DNA of 64,000 nucleotides from contig NZ_QOZG01000001.1 of the NCBI RefSeq assembly GCF_003335045.1, positions 1 through 64,000 on the forward strand, read 5' to 3'. Every line of letters begins with the position of its first letter. The first letter of the stretch is position 1. Source of the DNA: Paramesorhizobium salinisoli. GTDB lineage: Bacteria; Pseudomonadota; Alphaproteobacteria; Rhizobiales; Rhizobiaceae. Of this stretch, positions 7,603 through 18,813 are shown in pieces. Position numbers and translations under genes: made by a program. A model generated the notes under the pieces. It was not told the DNA's origin. It did no database searches and saw only the letters and a program-made list of their open reading frames with translations.

Positions 7603-7827
7603 ATGAGCATCACGCGAGAAGAGGTCATTTCCGTGCTCGGCCCCGTCGACGACGCCCTGATTACCGATATCGTCACGACAGGCGCCACGCTTGAGGAACT
7701 CATGCGCGCATGGGGATGGATCAACAATGACGAAGCCCTGGTAAAGGAAGGCATTTCGCCCCCTTCAGGACGCACGGCTGAGCTTGTCGAGCTGCTGTCG
7801 CAAGACGATGAGGAAGACGAGCTCTAG
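7603..7827 (+). CDS. Small conserved hypothetical protein
   Basis: A 74-residue acidic protein beginning MSITREEVISVLGPVDDALI, with a strong GAGGAGGATGAGATC site before ATG 7603, which rules out the longer reading from 7540. It has no signal peptide or membrane helix and ends in an acidic DDEEDEL tail. From memory, close relatives of about this size are widespread in rhizobia without a function. The repeated helix pattern (TGATLEELMRAW) suggests a compact helical fold. It precedes groES by 243 bases but probably has its own transcript, since a heat-shock-like promoter sits between them. Confidence 0.75.
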   Translation: MSITREEVISVLGPVDDALITDIVTTGATLEELMRAWGWINNDEALVKEGISPPSGRTAELVELLSQDDEEDEL

Positions 7828-7939
7828 ATATCGCCCTGCGATTTCCGGCAGTTTGACATGGTGGAAGAAAGCACCGAGGCCGGGATTTCGTGATCCTGGC
7901 GCGCGGTCGCGGACCCTCGAAATTTTTCTGCTAACGCCT

Positions 7940-7968
7940 CTTGAAACGGATTTTCACGGCAACCAGAT
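7940..7968 (+). promoter_or_regulatory. Candidate heat-shock (RpoH) promoter of groES-groEL
   Basis: CTTGAA (7940-7945), 17 bases, then CCAGAT (7963-7968), about 100 bases before the groES ATG. The CTTGAA box and spacing fit alphaproteobacterial RpoH promoters, and the identical CTTGAA-N17-CCAGAT pattern occurs upstream of lon. I looked for a CIRCE element (TTAGCACTC-N9-GAGTGCTAA) here and did not find one. Confidence 0.65.
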
Positions 7969-8070
7969 TTGCCGAACGCGCGATGCCGTCTACCGGGTCG
8001 CGCGTCGCGTGTCGGGTGATTCAACCCGGCGCGTGGAGCTTTTCAACCTTGTTTGTCCAGGAGGAGAACA

Positions 8071-8385
8071 ATGAAGTTCCGCCCATTGCATGATCGCATC
8101 GTTGTCCGCCGCGTCGAAGCCGAGGAAAAGACGGCAGGCGGCATCATCATTCCCGATACTGCCAAGGAAAAGCCGCAGGAAGGCGAAGTTCTCGCCGTCG
8201 GCCCCGGCGCACGCGACGACAGCGGGCAATTGCAGCCGCTCGACGTCCAGGTCGGCGACCGTATCCTCTTCGGCAAATGGTCCGGCACCGAGATCAAGCT
8301 CAATGGCGAGGATCTGCTGATCATGAAGGAAGCCGATGTGATGGGTATCGTGGAGTCCGATGCCGCACAGGCCAAAGCCGCCTGA
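8071..8385 (+). CDS. groES: Co-chaperonin GroES
   Basis: A 104-residue protein beginning [20 protein letters not shown], the standard GroES start, with the mobile loop [22 protein letters not shown] and the roof region. ATG 8071 follows a strong GGAGGAGAACA site, so the in-frame codons from 8053 are not part of it. It caps the GroEL chamber during ATP-driven folding of proteins in the cytoplasm. groEL starts 84 bases later in the same operon, and the CTTGAA-N17-CCAGAT promoter upstream implies heat induction. Confidence 0.97.
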   Translation: MKFRPLHDRIVVRRVEAEEKTAGGIIIPDTAKEKPQEGEVLAVGPGARDDSGQLQPLDVQVGDRILFGKWSGTEIKLNGEDLLIMKEADVMGIVESDAAQAKAA

Positions 8386-8457
8386 AAACGGCTTACGAGA
8401 ACTGCTGGAGAACTGGCCGGTCCGTGAAGTGACCTGCCGATGAATACTGCCTCATGA

Positions 8458-10098
<1,641 letters not shown>

Positions 10099-10124
10099 AC
10101 GCTTCCATCCGTAAGTCGAAAAAA

Positions 10125-10168
10125 AGCCGCCACTTCTAGGACCGAAGTGGCGGCTCTCATTTTTTCAT
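10125..10168 (+). terminator. Rho-independent terminator of groESL
   Basis: AGCCGCCACTTC (10125-10136) pairs exactly with GAAGTGGCGGCT (10144-10155) around a 7-base loop, followed by CTCATTTTTTC. The A-run before it means it may also stop transcription from the opposite strand. Confidence 0.9.
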
Positions 10169-10226
10169 TAAAAACAAACGTTTGAAGCAGATTCCGGATT
10201 CTGGCCGTCAGCCGCTCCAGAAAGGC

Positions 10227-11333
10227 TTACTCGACGGCGACGGACTTTCCGTCTTCCCACTTGTAGAGGACGAAGCTGGGCGAGCTGAGATCGCCACTCT
10301 TGCCATAGGTGAGCTTTCCGATCACGGTATCGACCGGATCGCCTGATTGCAGCGCGGTAGCGACAGCCTTGGCATCGTCAGCCGAACCCACCTTTTCGAT
10401 GCCGGCCTTGAGCACCTGAACAGCGGCATAGGCATTGAGCGTGAATGCCTCAGCCGGAATATTCTTTGCCTGCAGAGCCTTGATCACGTCTGCAGCTGCG
10501 GGATTCTTGGTGGCGTCCGAAGCATTGGTGAAAATCGTTCCGGCAGCGGCATCGCCGCCGATCGCCCAATATTCCGTATTGGACAGGCCTTCGCCGCCAA
10601 TGATCGTGGCGGTGACGTTCTGGTCCTTCAACTGACGGGCCAGGAGACCGCCTTCGGGATGGTAACCGCCGAAATAGATCACATCGACCTTCTGATCCTT
10701 GAGGCGGGTGACGAGCGCGCCGAAATCCTTTTCGCCGACACTGATCGACTCGTGGAGCACTTCGTTGACGCCGCCCTTGTTCAGCGAAGCCTTGAAAGCA
10801 TCCGCAAGGCCTTTGCCATACGGGCCCTTGTCGTCGACGATGGCGATGCGCTTGTCTTTCAGATTTTTCAGGACGTAGTCTGCGGCGATTTCGGCCTGCT
10901 GGTCGTCGCGGCCGCAGGTGCGGAACACGTTCCAGAGGCCACGGTTCGTCAGCGCCGGCGCCGTAGCGGTCGGCGTCACCATCAGGATGCCATTCTCCTC
11001 AAAAATGTCAGATACCGGCATCGAGGTGCCCGACAAGACCGGACCGACCACGAAATGAACGCCCTCGCCGACCAGCTGATTGGCCGCCGAAACAGCCTGC
11101 TTCGGCTCACCTGCGTCATCGACGAGCTTGAGGACGATCTTCTCGCCATTAATGCCGCCGGCGTTGTTGATGGCTTCGACGGCGCTTTCCGTGCCGTTCT
11201 GGACCTGAATGCCATAGGCGGCCACAGGCCCCGTCACCGGCGCAATGAGGCCAATCGTGATATCGGCGTGGGCAAGCGGCACGAACATGATGCTCGCCGC
11301 GAATGCGACCCCAGAAAACAACGAAGAACGCAT
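10227..11333 (-). CDS. Branched-chain amino acid ABC transporter, periplasmic binding protein
   Basis: A 368-residue protein. ATG 11333 follows AAGGAGG and opens a signal peptide ([20 protein letters not shown], cleaved after AHA), so the upstream in-frame starts are rejected. The mature part has the LivJ/LivK type I periplasmic-binding fold: [17 protein letters not shown] at the start, [11 protein letters not shown], the [15 protein letters not shown] hinge strand, and a middle YFGGYHPEG. It binds branched-chain or related amino acids in the periplasm and passes them to a LivHMGF-type importer. No permease or ATPase gene is next to it, so its partner lies elsewhere. Confidence 0.92.
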   Translation of the reverse strand: MRSSLFSGVAFAASIMFVPLAHADITIGLIAPVTGPVAAYGIQVQNGTESAVEAINNAGGINGEKIVLKLVDDAGEPKQAVSAANQLVGEGVHFVVGPVLSGTSMPVSDIFEENGILMVTPTATAPALTNRGLWNVFRTCGRDDQQAEIAADYVLKNLKDKRIAIVDDKGPYGKGLADAFKASLNKGGVNEVLHESISVGEKDFGALVTRLKDQKVDVIYFGGYHPEGGLLARQLKDQNVTATIIGGEGLSNTEYWAIGGDAAAGTIFTNASDATKNPAAADVIKALQAKNIPAEAFTLNAYAAVQVLKAGIEKVGSADDAKAVATALQSGDPVDTVIGKLTYGKSGDLSSPSFVLYKWEDGKSVAVE

Positions 11334-11475
11334 GATTTCCTCCTTCATGAGTAAGCCCCCCCGGGGCATTGACTTAAAATACAAGATACAAGCATGACTT
11401 GTATAGAGAACTTAATGCAGTTCTGCCGGTTGGTTGCAAGAGCCAAGCGCCAGGACCGCTGGCGCGACGCATCGT

Positions 11476-14091
11476 TCAATCATTCGATTCCAGCATTTCC
11501 TTTACCGCCGTTGCGAGCTGCTTCAGCGAGAACGGCTTGGGGAGAAAGCCGAACTTGGCGTCCTCCGGCAGGTTTTTGGCGAAGGCGTCCTCGGCATACC
11601 CCGAAACGAAGATGAACTTGATATCCGGGTGATCCTTGCGCAACTCGCGCAGAAGCGTCGGACCGTCCATCTCGGGCATGACGACGTCGGAAACGACGAT
11701 ATCGACCTTGCCTCCCAGGCTTTCGAGCACTTCCAGGGCCTCGACGCCGGATGATGCCTCATGCACCGTATAGCCACGCGATTGCAACGCCCTCACGCCG
11801 CCCATGCGCACCGCATCCTCGTCCTCGACGAGAAGCACGGTCGCGGAGCCCGAGAGATCCCGCGGCTTCTCGATCTTCTTTTCCCGCGCGGCGGCCTCTT
11901 TCCTGGCCTGCTCGCCAGGTGTGCCGTCCGCGGAGGCCACTTCGACATGCCGTGGCAGGAATATCTTGAAGGTGGTTCCCTTGCCCAGCTCAGAATCGCA
12001 ATAGATGAAGCCGCCCGTCTGCTTGATGATGCCATAGACCATCGACAGGCCAAGTCCCGTACCCTTGCCCACTTCCTTGGTCGTGAAGAATGGCTCGAAA
12101 ATCTTCTGGATCACATCGGGTGCAATGCCCGTGCCGCTGTCTTCGACCTCAACGAGTACGAAATCGGCGCTCGGAAGTTCGCGATAGCTGAAGGTCGCCG
12201 CTTCCGCCTGGTCCACATTGCGGGTGCGGATCGTGATCGTGCCGCCGCCCGGCATGGCATCGCGCGCATTGACGGCAAGATTGACCGCGACCTGCTCGAA
12301 CTGCCCAAGATCGGCCCGCACCGGCCACAGGTCGCGGCCATGATCGATCTTCAACTGAATATCGTTGCCGACGAGACGGGCGAGCAGCATCCGCAGATCG
12401 GCCAATACATCGGTCAGATCGAGCACTTCCGGCCGCAACGTCTGCCGGCGCGAGAAGGCGAGAAGCTGACGCACCAGCGAAGCCGCGCGATTGGCATTCT
12501 GCTTGATGTTCATGATATCAAGGAAGGACGGATCGGATGCGCGGTGATTGCTGAGCAACAGATCGGACGACATGATGATCGCCGTCAGCACATTGTTGAA
12601 ATCATGCGCTATGCCGCCGGCGAGCTGGCCCACGGCCTGCATTTTCTGGCTTTGCGCCATCTGGCCTTCGAGCGCCTTCTGCTCTGTCGTCTCGACGGCT
12701 GAAACGATCGCCGCCTCCTCGGCCGTCTCGCCGCCGACATCGGAGACGGGGCTTACATAGAAACGGATATGCCGCTGCTCGTCGCTGGGAAGCACGGTAT
12801 CGATCGGCGATATCTCCGCCTGGCCGGTAAAGGCCGCCGCCAGCGCCTTGGAAAAGGCTTCGCGGTCGCGCTCGTGCACCACGGTTTCCAGCTTTATGCC
12901 GCTGTCCACGGCATCGCTGTCGACGGCGGTAGAGAATATGTCGAGAAAGCGCGCATTGGTCCTGAGGGTCTGCCCCTTGGCATCGACGGCGGCGATCGCC
13001 ATCGGCGCGGAGTTGAAGAACCGCGTGAAACGGACTTCCGCGGCCCGCAGCGCCGCCGACGCGTCCTGCCCCTCGGCGCGGTTGAGCACGATGGTACGGC
13101 TCGTGCCGCGCTTTCCGTCGCGCTGCGCCTGCACCCGATGATAGAAGCGTACGGCAAGGCTCTGCCCGTTCAGCTTCGCCAGGTCGAGATCGATGACCGT
13201 GTTGCGGCTCGAGCCTGGATCTGCCTTGACAGAATTGATCAGCGCCATGCCATTGCCGGCCACGATATCGCTCAGCGTCAGCGAACCGGGAACGAACTTG
13301 GTAAGATCGACGCCAAGCCATTCCGCCAGCGTCGCATTGAGATAGATGATGCGCCCCGCCGGATCGGTTGAGAAGAACCCCGCCGGCGCATGATCCAGAT
13401 GATCGATGGCCTCCTGCAAATCCTGGAAGAAGCGCTCCTGCTCGGCGCGCTCTTCCGAAATATCGGCGATCTGCCAAGCAAAAAGCGGCCCCTTGTGATC
13501 GGGCGTCGACGCGATCGGCCGCGCCTTGATGCGGTACCAGGCCGGCCCGACCTGCCTCGTCACTTCTGTTCCCGGTGCTACGGCTTGAACCAGCGGATGT
13601 GAAAGCCGGACCTCTTCCTGCGCCGGCACGCCGTCGCGTACGGCATTAGCCAGCCGATAGATCGCATCGGACGCCGCGGTCTCTCCGGACAATATGTTGT
13701 CCAGTGTTCGGACATCGGTCGCCTCGGTGGCGCCGGTCATTGCGGCATAGGCTTGGTTGGCATAGACGATCCGGCCCTTGGCATCGAGAATGACCGTGCC
13801 CTCGGGAAGCGAATCGATAAACGCATGCGCCAGATCGTCGCCCAGCACGCGCGGCGTGAACTGGATGAGGCCAATGGCTCCGCCGAACAGATAGAAGACG
13901 CCAACCATCGCGAGAACGCCAAGGAGGCCGAGCAGGAAAGCTTCGCCTAGCTGTTCGCGAAACACGAAATAGAGAAAGGCAGCGCCCGTCAGCACGATGC
14001 CGAGGACAAGAAGCCGGATTGCCGCCCCGGGCCCCTTTTTGCTCGAAACGATCGGCTTTGGATAAAGATCGGTCCTTGCCTCTTGAGACAT
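11476..14091 (-). CDS. cckA: Cell-cycle hybrid histidine kinase CckA
   Basis: An 871-residue protein. ATG 14091 is used; a TTG nine bases upstream is possible. Two hydrophobic helices (about 25-75) anchor it in the inner membrane. Tandem PAS domains follow, then a HisKA domain with phospho-accepting His in [14 protein letters not shown] (about residue 500), a HATPase domain with [19 protein letters not shown] and [14 protein letters not shown], and a C-terminal receiver with the acceptor Asp in [13 protein letters not shown] and the conserved Lys in FLPKPFS. In Caulobacter and Brucella, CckA sends phosphate through ChpT to CtrA to control division. Domain order and the H-box match CckA closely. 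Confidence 0.93.
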   Translation of the reverse strand: MSQEARTDLYPKPIVSSKKGPGAAIRLLVLGIVLTGAAFLYFVFREQLGEAFLLGLLGVLAMVGVFYLFGGAIGLIQFTPRVLGDDLAHAFIDSLPEGTVILDAKGRIVYANQAYAAMTGATEATDVRTLDNILSGETAASDAIYRLANAVRDGVPAQEEVRLSHPLVQAVAPGTEVTRQVGPAWYRIKARPIASTPDHKGPLFAWQIADISEERAEQERFFQDLQEAIDHLDHAPAGFFSTDPAGRIIYLNATLAEWLGVDLTKFVPGSLTLSDIVAGNGMALINSVKADPGSSRNTVIDLDLAKLNGQSLAVRFYHRVQAQRDGKRGTSRTIVLNRAEGQDASAALRAAEVRFTRFFNSAPMAIAAVDAKGQTLRTNARFLDIFSTAVDSDAVDSGIKLETVVHERDREAFSKALAAAFTGQAEISPIDTVLPSDEQRHIRFYVSPVSDVGGETAEEAAIVSAVETTEQKALEGQMAQSQKMQAVGQLAGGIAHDFNNVLTAIIMSSDLLLSNHRASDPSFLDIMNIKQNANRAASLVRQLLAFSRRQTLRPEVLDLTDVLADLRMLLARLVGNDIQLKIDHGRDLWPVRADLGQFEQVAVNLAVNARDAMPGGGTITIRTRNVDQAEAATFSYRELPSADFVLVEVEDSGTGIAPDVIQKIFEPFFTTKEVGKGTGLGLSMVYGIIKQTGGFIYCDSELGKGTTFKIFLPRHVEVASADGTPGEQARKEAAAREKKIEKPRDLSGSATVLLVEDEDAVRMGGVRALQSRGYTVHEASSGVEALEVLESLGGKVDIVVSDVVMPEMDGPTLLRELRKDHPDIKFIFVSGYAEDAFAKNLPEDAKFGFLPKPFSLKQLATAVKEMLESND

Positions 14092-14435
14092 ATGCCTCAA
14101 CCCCTTTTTCTATCGCAAAACCGGCACGAAACACCGTTGCTAAGCGTCGGATTATCCGCGTCGCCGATTGCTTGGATCACACATTCCCGCACGCGAAAAC
14201 CCCACTAGAGCGATATGCAAACAAATTCCGGCCGTCGAGCCGCATTCTTGCACAATCGGCGGATTTTCTGTTGGCTGCGGGGCAATTTCAATCAAAGCAG
14301 GAATATTTCAACTGATAATTGTTTCCTTTAGCCGTCTTCGTCGGTTATGCCTAATGCTGAGGAATTGCGGATGCATAAGCATCCCTGCAAGACCATGGAA
14401 TGGTGCAGACACAGCTGCATAAGGAGAAAAGCGGT
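14092..14435. other. Intergenic region between divergent cckA and the FliO-like gene
   Basis: This stretch of 344 bases must hold both promoters. I see no gene, no strong hairpin and no TTAA-N7-TTAA CtrA box in it. Confidence 0.5.
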
Positions 14436-15710
14436 ATGAACGAATGGTTGACTGGAATTGTCGGCGAGAATGCCGCGCGTGTAGCGGGTTTCATTCTCCT
14501 GTTTCTGCTGATCCTTCTGGCGATCGTCGTCGTATTCGCGATCATTCGCCGTCTGACCGGGGGCACCTTCGTCTCCGGTGGACGCGGGCGTGCTCCACGC
14601 CTGTCGGTCATGGATGCCGCCGCCGTGGACAGCCGCCGGCGGCTCGTTCTGGTGCGCCGCGATAATGTCGAACATCTCATTTTGATCGGTGGCCCGACGG
14701 ATCTCGTCGTCGAGCAGAACATCGTTCATACGGCGCGTGCGCAGAGCCGCCCGCAAGCCTCAAAAGCAGAGCCGGAGCCTGTCGCAAGCACGACCGCGCC
14801 TTCTCCAGCTCTTTCCAATCTCCAGGCCCGGGAACAGCAGGTGGCGGAAGTGCCCGAACCCGAGCCGTTCGTGGCCACCGAACCGGCTCCGCCAATAGCG
14901 CCGCCCATCAGCAGCCCAAATATCAGCAGCTCGAACACAAGACAGCCATCCGCCCCCGCTGCTTTTGCCTCCGACAGGACACAGGAGCAACCGCGTCCTG
15001 CCGCGCCGCCCTCCAGGCCGGCAACTCCACAACCCGTCCCAGCGCCCGCTGCGCCGAAGCCTGCGCCGCAATTCACCCAAAGGGAGCGTCCCGCACCTTC
15101 CTACCCTCCGCAGCCGCGCACCGTGCTGCCACCGCAGCCTCCGGCTCAGCCAATCACACATCCTCGCCATCCGGCCCACCCGGCCTATCCGCTCAGCCAG
15201 GTTGCCAAGGGCGTGATCTCCGCTACATCAGGCGCCGCCGGGGGCGCAGCCGCGGTATCCGGCGCTGCAGCAAGTCTCGATATCGCGCCGAGCCGGGATA
15301 TCCCGCCAGCGCGTGAAGCCGAAAAGCCGGCGCCGACGCCATCACCTTCCGGCAGGGATATGCCGGATCGCTCGCCAAATGATTTCGATGAAAGCCCGGC
15401 TGCCCCAACCCCTCCGCCGCCGGCAAAAGAAGATATCTCCGCCAAACTCGACACGTTCAGCCTAGAGCTGCACGACGCCATTCTCGACGATTTTGCCATC
15501 GACGATGTCGACCCGGCCGGAAAGAAAGACAACTATCCCGCTGGAGGAAATATCCCCGACGCCGAGCTCGTCAGCGTCTTCGAGGACCAGTCCTCCAGCG
15601 ATCTCAACATCTCGCCCACACAGGACGCATCGGACAAAGCCGAGACAAGCGACCTGGAAGACGAGATGGAAAAGTTGCTCGGCGAACTTTCCAAGTCGAA
15701 CAGGAACTGA
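14436..15710 (+). CDS. FliO-domain membrane protein with long proline-rich tail
   Basis: A 424-residue protein. ATG 14436 follows AAGGAG, so the reading from 14400 is rejected. One membrane helix near the N-terminus (GFILLFLLILLAIVVVFAII) is followed by a FliO-like cytoplasmic segment, LSVMDAAAVDSRRRLVLVRR then DNVEHLILIGGPTDLVVE, and then about 300 residues of low-complexity proline/alanine-rich and acidic sequence. FliO helps assemble the flagellar export gate, but no flagellar gene is nearby and the family also occurs as a stand-alone protein in rhizobia and brucellae, so a flagellar role is not proven. The tail is probably disordered. Confidence 0.75.
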   Translation: MNEWLTGIVGENAARVAGFILLFLLILLAIVVVFAIIRRLTGGTFVSGGRGRAPRLSVMDAAAVDSRRRLVLVRRDNVEHLILIGGPTDLVVEQNIVHTARAQSRPQASKAEPEPVASTTAPSPALSNLQAREQQVAEVPEPEPFVATEPAPPIAPPISSPNISSSNTRQPSAPAAFASDRTQEQPRPAAPPSRPATPQPVPAPAAPKPAPQFTQRERPAPSYPPQPRTVLPPQPPAQPITHPRHPAHPAYPLSQVAKGVISATSGAAGGAAAVSGAAASLDIAPSRDIPPAREAEKPAPTPSPSGRDMPDRSPNDFDESPAAPTPPPPAKEDISAKLDTFSLELHDAILDDFAIDDVDPAGKKDNYPAGGNIPDAELVSVFEDQSSSDLNISPTQDASDKAETSDLEDEMEKLLGELSKSNRN

Positions 15711-15762
15711 TGGATTTCGCATCGTCCATCGATTCCGATAGCGATGTCCCCAATTATTCGAT

Positions 15763-15799
15763 GAAAAAAAAGGCCGCAGAGGAAATCTCCTCTGCGGCC
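15763..15799 (-). terminator. Terminator of dksA (minus strand)
   Basis: GGCCGCAGAGGA (15772-15783) pairs with TCCTCTGCGGCC (15788-15799). The run of eight A at 15764-15771 on the plus strand becomes the U-tract when transcribed leftwards, so it ends the dksA transcript; on the plus strand it has no U-tract. Confidence 0.85.
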
Positions 15800-15872
15800 G
15801 ATTAATAATGAACTGTCAAAACGCTATTTCAGGATATCTGCTGGCCGGCATACCCGGCTTCAGTTTTAAACT

Positions 15873-16289
15873 TCAGTCGTCGCGATAAACTTTCTCGCGT
15901 CGCTCATGCCGTTCCTGCGCCTCAATGGAGAGGGTCGCGATCGGGCGGGCATCCAGCCGCTTGAGGCTGATCGGCTCACCGGTTTCCTCGCAGAAACCGT
16001 ATGTACCGTCATCGAGGCGTTGCAACGCGGCGTCGATCTTCGAGATCAGCTTGCGCTGACGATCACGAGCACGCAACTCGATAGCGCGGTCGGTTTCCGA
16101 TGAGGCTCTGTCGGCAATATCGGGATGGTTGGCATTTTCCTGCTGCAAGGCTTCGAGCGTTTCCCGGGCCTCACGAAGGATGTCATTTCTCCAGGCAACT
16201 AACTTTGTGCGGAAGTAAGACTTCTGCCGTTCGTTCATGAACGGTTCGTCTTCCGTGGGCCTGTAGTCAAGGTCGATCAATTCACTCAT
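15873..16289 (-). CDS. dksA: RNA polymerase-binding transcription factor DksA
   Basis: A 138-residue protein starting MSELIDLDYRPTEDEPFMNE at ATG 16289 behind GGGGTGA. It has the DksA coiled coil (RQKSYFRTKLVAW to DRASSETDRAIELRARDRQR, with the tip acidic pair region) and the globular C-terminal zinc-finger region. Only the first of four zinc cysteines remains (YGFCEETGEP, then PIATLSIEAQ with no cysteine), as known for some alphaproteobacterial DksA proteins. With ppGpp it redirects RNA polymerase during nutrient stress. The gene has its own terminator and appears monocistronic. Confidence 0.93.
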   Translation of the reverse strand: MSELIDLDYRPTEDEPFMNERQKSYFRTKLVAWRNDILREARETLEALQQENANHPDIADRASSETDRAIELRARDRQRKLISKIDAALQRLDDGTYGFCEETGEPISLKRLDARPIATLSIEAQERHERREKVYRDD

Positions 16290-16731
16290 ATCTGAATCAC
16301 CCCACATCTAGGAGACGCGAGGCCTATATATGTCCAGACGAAACGTCGCACAACAAGAAATGACCGGGCCGCACCACTTTTTAGTGCATTGATTTTGCTC
16401 AAAATTGCAGCAAATGCGAGTTTATAATTCCGGTTTCTTCGACAATATTGCCAGAGGAATGGACTGATTGATCCTCCGCAGCTGACTGTCATCGCGGTTT
16501 TTGCCGAAAATTGCCGGCAAAAAATTACCAGACCTCACAAGCAATGAGTGCATAAATTTTAATCAACACTCGTTTTTAGGCCTCTGTATCCTACAACTCA
16601 CATTCAAACACAAATACGTGTCTTCTTTGTCTGCTGTTTATGCGGCCACACATGTGGCATCCCGCAGGCGTGCAAAACACCGTCTTTCGTGACAGAAACA
16701 GTTCATTGGAACACGAACAAGGAACAGGATT
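16290..16731. other. Intergenic region between dksA and the sixA-like gene
   Basis: This stretch of 442 bases is A+T-rich and holds no supported gene. One small hairpin is visible: TTTTTGCC (16498-16505) against GGCAAAAA (16516-16523), with a 10-base loop. It is not obviously a terminator for either neighbour. Confidence 0.5.
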
Positions 16732-17238
16732 ATGAGTCGCGTCTATCTTCTGCGTCATGCGAAAGCGGCTGGTGCGGCTCCCGGAATGAAGGATTTCGAC
16801 CGGCCGCTGACCAGGGAAGGCGCGGAAGCCGCCAGGAAAATGGGCTCGGCCATGGCCGCTGCCGGGTTCATTCCCGATGTGGCGGTGTGCTCCACAGCCA
16901 AGCGCACCCGCGAAACGCTCGATAATCTCCGCCTCACCCTTACCACCTCATTTCCGGGGATGGATAGTGCCGCGCTCTATACAGCCGGCGCCAGCGGCTA
17001 TCTCGAGGCAATCCACGCAGGTGGAGATGCGCGCTCCCTGCTGGTGATCGGGCATAATCCTTCCATGGAGGATCTGGCGCTGGCGCTCGCAGCCGAAGGT
17101 GATCCAGCCTCTGTGAAACGTCTCTCGCAGGGCTTTCCGACTGCAGGGCTCGCCGTCATCGATTTCGACGGTCCGCTCGCCTCGGCGGAGGCCGGCGCAG
17201 GAACCTTGCGCGCCTTCATTACGCCGGACGACCTCTGA
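16732..17238 (+). CDS. SixA-type phosphohistidine phosphatase
   Basis: A 168-residue histidine phosphatase-superfamily protein starting MSRVYLLRHAKAAGAAPGMK. The catalytic RHA core (LLRHAKA), the CSTAKRTRET arginine element and the second histidine in LLVIGHNPSMEDL are all present. This short single-domain form matches SixA-like enzymes, which remove phosphate from histidine in phosphorelay proteins. Its real substrate here is unknown, although the window also encodes CckA and an Hpt protein. It lies 108 bases before ycjX on the same strand. Confidence 0.85.
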   Translation: MSRVYLLRHAKAAGAAPGMKDFDRPLTREGAEAARKMGSAMAAAGFIPDVAVCSTAKRTRETLDNLRLTLTTSFPGMDSAALYTAGASGYLEAIHAGGDARSLLVIGHNPSMEDLALALAAEGDPASVKRLSQGFPTAGLAVIDFDGPLASAEAGAGTLRAFITPDDL

Positions 17239-17346
17239 ACGCGCGCGATAATGCTTGCCGATATTTAACTGTTTTACCGGCTTTATTGCCATTCGAGTTG
17301 TTCGATCCTTATATCCGAACCCGCAAGCAATTCCGGCGAGGCCATC

Positions 17347-18813
17347 TTGGGAACACTGACCACCCTGACAGACGAGGCGAAGATCGCCTTCGATACGCTG
17401 GCCGACCGGACAAGCGGGCTCGTCTCCCCATCGCTGCGTCTCGGCGTCACCGGCCTTTCGCGCGCAGGCAAGACGGTTTTCATCACCGCGCTGGTGCACA
17501 ACCTCATCCAGGGCGGCCGCTTGCCACTGTTCGAGGCGCAGAAGCAGGGCCGCATCGCCCGCGCCCTCCTGGAGCCACAGCCGGACGATGCCGTCCCGCG
17601 CTTCCAGTATGAGGAACATTTGAAGGCGCTTATAGACGAGCGCGAATGGCCGGAATCCACCCGCGCCGTCTCCGAGCTTCGCCTGACCATCGAATACGAA
17701 TCCGCATCCTCCTGGAACCGGATATTCTCGGCCGGCCGGCTTTCGGTCGATATCGTCGATTATCCCGGCGAATGGCTGCTGGATCTGCCGCTTCTCGGCA
17801 AGACCTATGCGGATTTCTCGAGGGACTCCTTCGAACTTGCGCGCCTTCCCGCGCATGCCGAACCGGCCGCCGCCTGGCTTGCTGAAGCCAGCACCGTGCA
17901 GCCGGATGCGGAAGCCGACGAACTGACTGCACAGAGACTGGCCAAAAGCTTCACCGCCTATCTGCGCGCCGGAAAGGCCGACGAGAAGGCGCTTTCCACC
18001 CTGCCGCCCGGACGCTTCCTGATGCCAGGCGATCTCGACGGCTCCCCCGCGCTGACCTTCGCCCCCCTGCCCGACCTCAAGCCCGGAAGCCATAAGACCG
18101 GATCACTGGCCGCCATGATGGAGAGGCGCTACGAGGCCTACAAGACCCATGTGGTCAAGCCTTTCTTCCGAGAGCATATCGCCCGGCTCGACCGCCAGAT
18201 CGTGCTCATCGACGCGATGCAGGCAATGAATGCCGGCCCGCCCGCCGTCGCCGATCTCGAACGCGCGCTCACCGAGATCCTCTCCTGTTTCCGCCCGGGC
18301 CGCACCAATTTCCTCACCGGCCTCGTACAAAGACGCATCGGCCGCATTCTCGTCGCCGCCACCAAGGCGGACCATCTGCATCATGAAAGCCATGACCGGC
18401 TGGAGGCGATCGTCCGCCGCCTGGTCGACCGGGCGATCAAGCGCGCGGGTTTTTCCGGCGCCAGCATCGACGTGCTGGCCATGGCTGCGGTCCGCGCCAC
18501 CCGAGAGGCCACCGTGACGCAAGGGCGCGAAACCCTGCCGGTCATCATCGGCACGCCGTTAAAGGGCGAAATGATCGACGGCGAAATCTTCGACGGGAAG
18601 ACGGAAACAGCCATATTTCCCGGTGACTTGCCGGCAAAACCGGAATCGATCTTTGAAGTATCCGCCACCTTGGCTGCTCAGGATGCTGCTATCCGTTTCG
18701 TACGCTTCCGCCCGCCGAAACTGGAAAGGACCGCCGAAGGCATTACATTGTCGCTGCCGCATATCCGGCTGGACCGCGCGCTTCAGTTCCTGATCGGAGA
18801 CCGCCTCACATGA
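17347..18813 (+). CDS. ycjX: YcjX-family P-loop GTPase-like protein
   Basis: A 488-residue protein of the YcjX/DUF463 family. It starts at TTG 17347 behind GAGG. The nucleotide site is near residue 38 (LGVTGLSRAGKTVFITAL); the switch-like DIVDYPGEWLLDLPLLGK and the ATKADHL base-recognition motif follow. The family is a stress-linked P-loop NTPase usually encoded with a DUF697 membrane protein, exactly as here: the next gene overlaps it by four bases (ATGA). In enterobacteria the pair belongs to the psp stress regulon, but no psp genes are visible. Confidence 0.9.
   Translation: MGTLTTLTDEAKIAFDTLADRTSGLVSPSLRLGVTGLSRAGKTVFITALVHNLIQGGRLPLFEAQKQGRIARALLEPQPDDAVPRFQYEEHLKALIDEREWPESTRAVSELRLTIEYESASSWNRIFSAGRLSVDIVDYPGEWLLDLPLLGKTYADFSRDSFELARLPAHAEPAAAWLAEASTVQPDAEADELTAQRLAKSFTAYLRAGKADEKALSTLPPGRFLMPGDLDGSPALTFAPLPDLKPGSHKTGSLAAMMERRYEAYKTHVVKPFFREHIARLDRQIVLIDAMQAMNAGPPAVADLERALTEILSCFRPGRTNFLTGLVQRRIGRILVAATKADHLHHESHDRLEAIVRRLVDRAIKRAGFSGASIDVLAMAAVRATREATVTQGRETLPVIIGTPLKGEMIDGEIFDGKTETAIFPGDLPAKPESIFEVSATLAAQDAAIRFVRFRPPKLERTAEGITLSLPHIRLDRALQFLIGDRLT

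Noticed and set aside
7265-7606. Plus-strand frame of 113 codons before the 74-residue gene
   Set aside because: No ribosome site, no protein-like pattern, and it overlaps the better-supported frames at 7482 and 7603.
7828-8070. CIRCE/HrcA operator before groES
   Set aside because: I looked for TTAGCACTC-N9-GAGTGCTAA and found no match.
16501-16692. Plus-strand frame of 63 codons before the sixA-like gene
   Set aside because: It lies in an A+T-rich intergenic region, has no ribosome site and shows no protein-like pattern.
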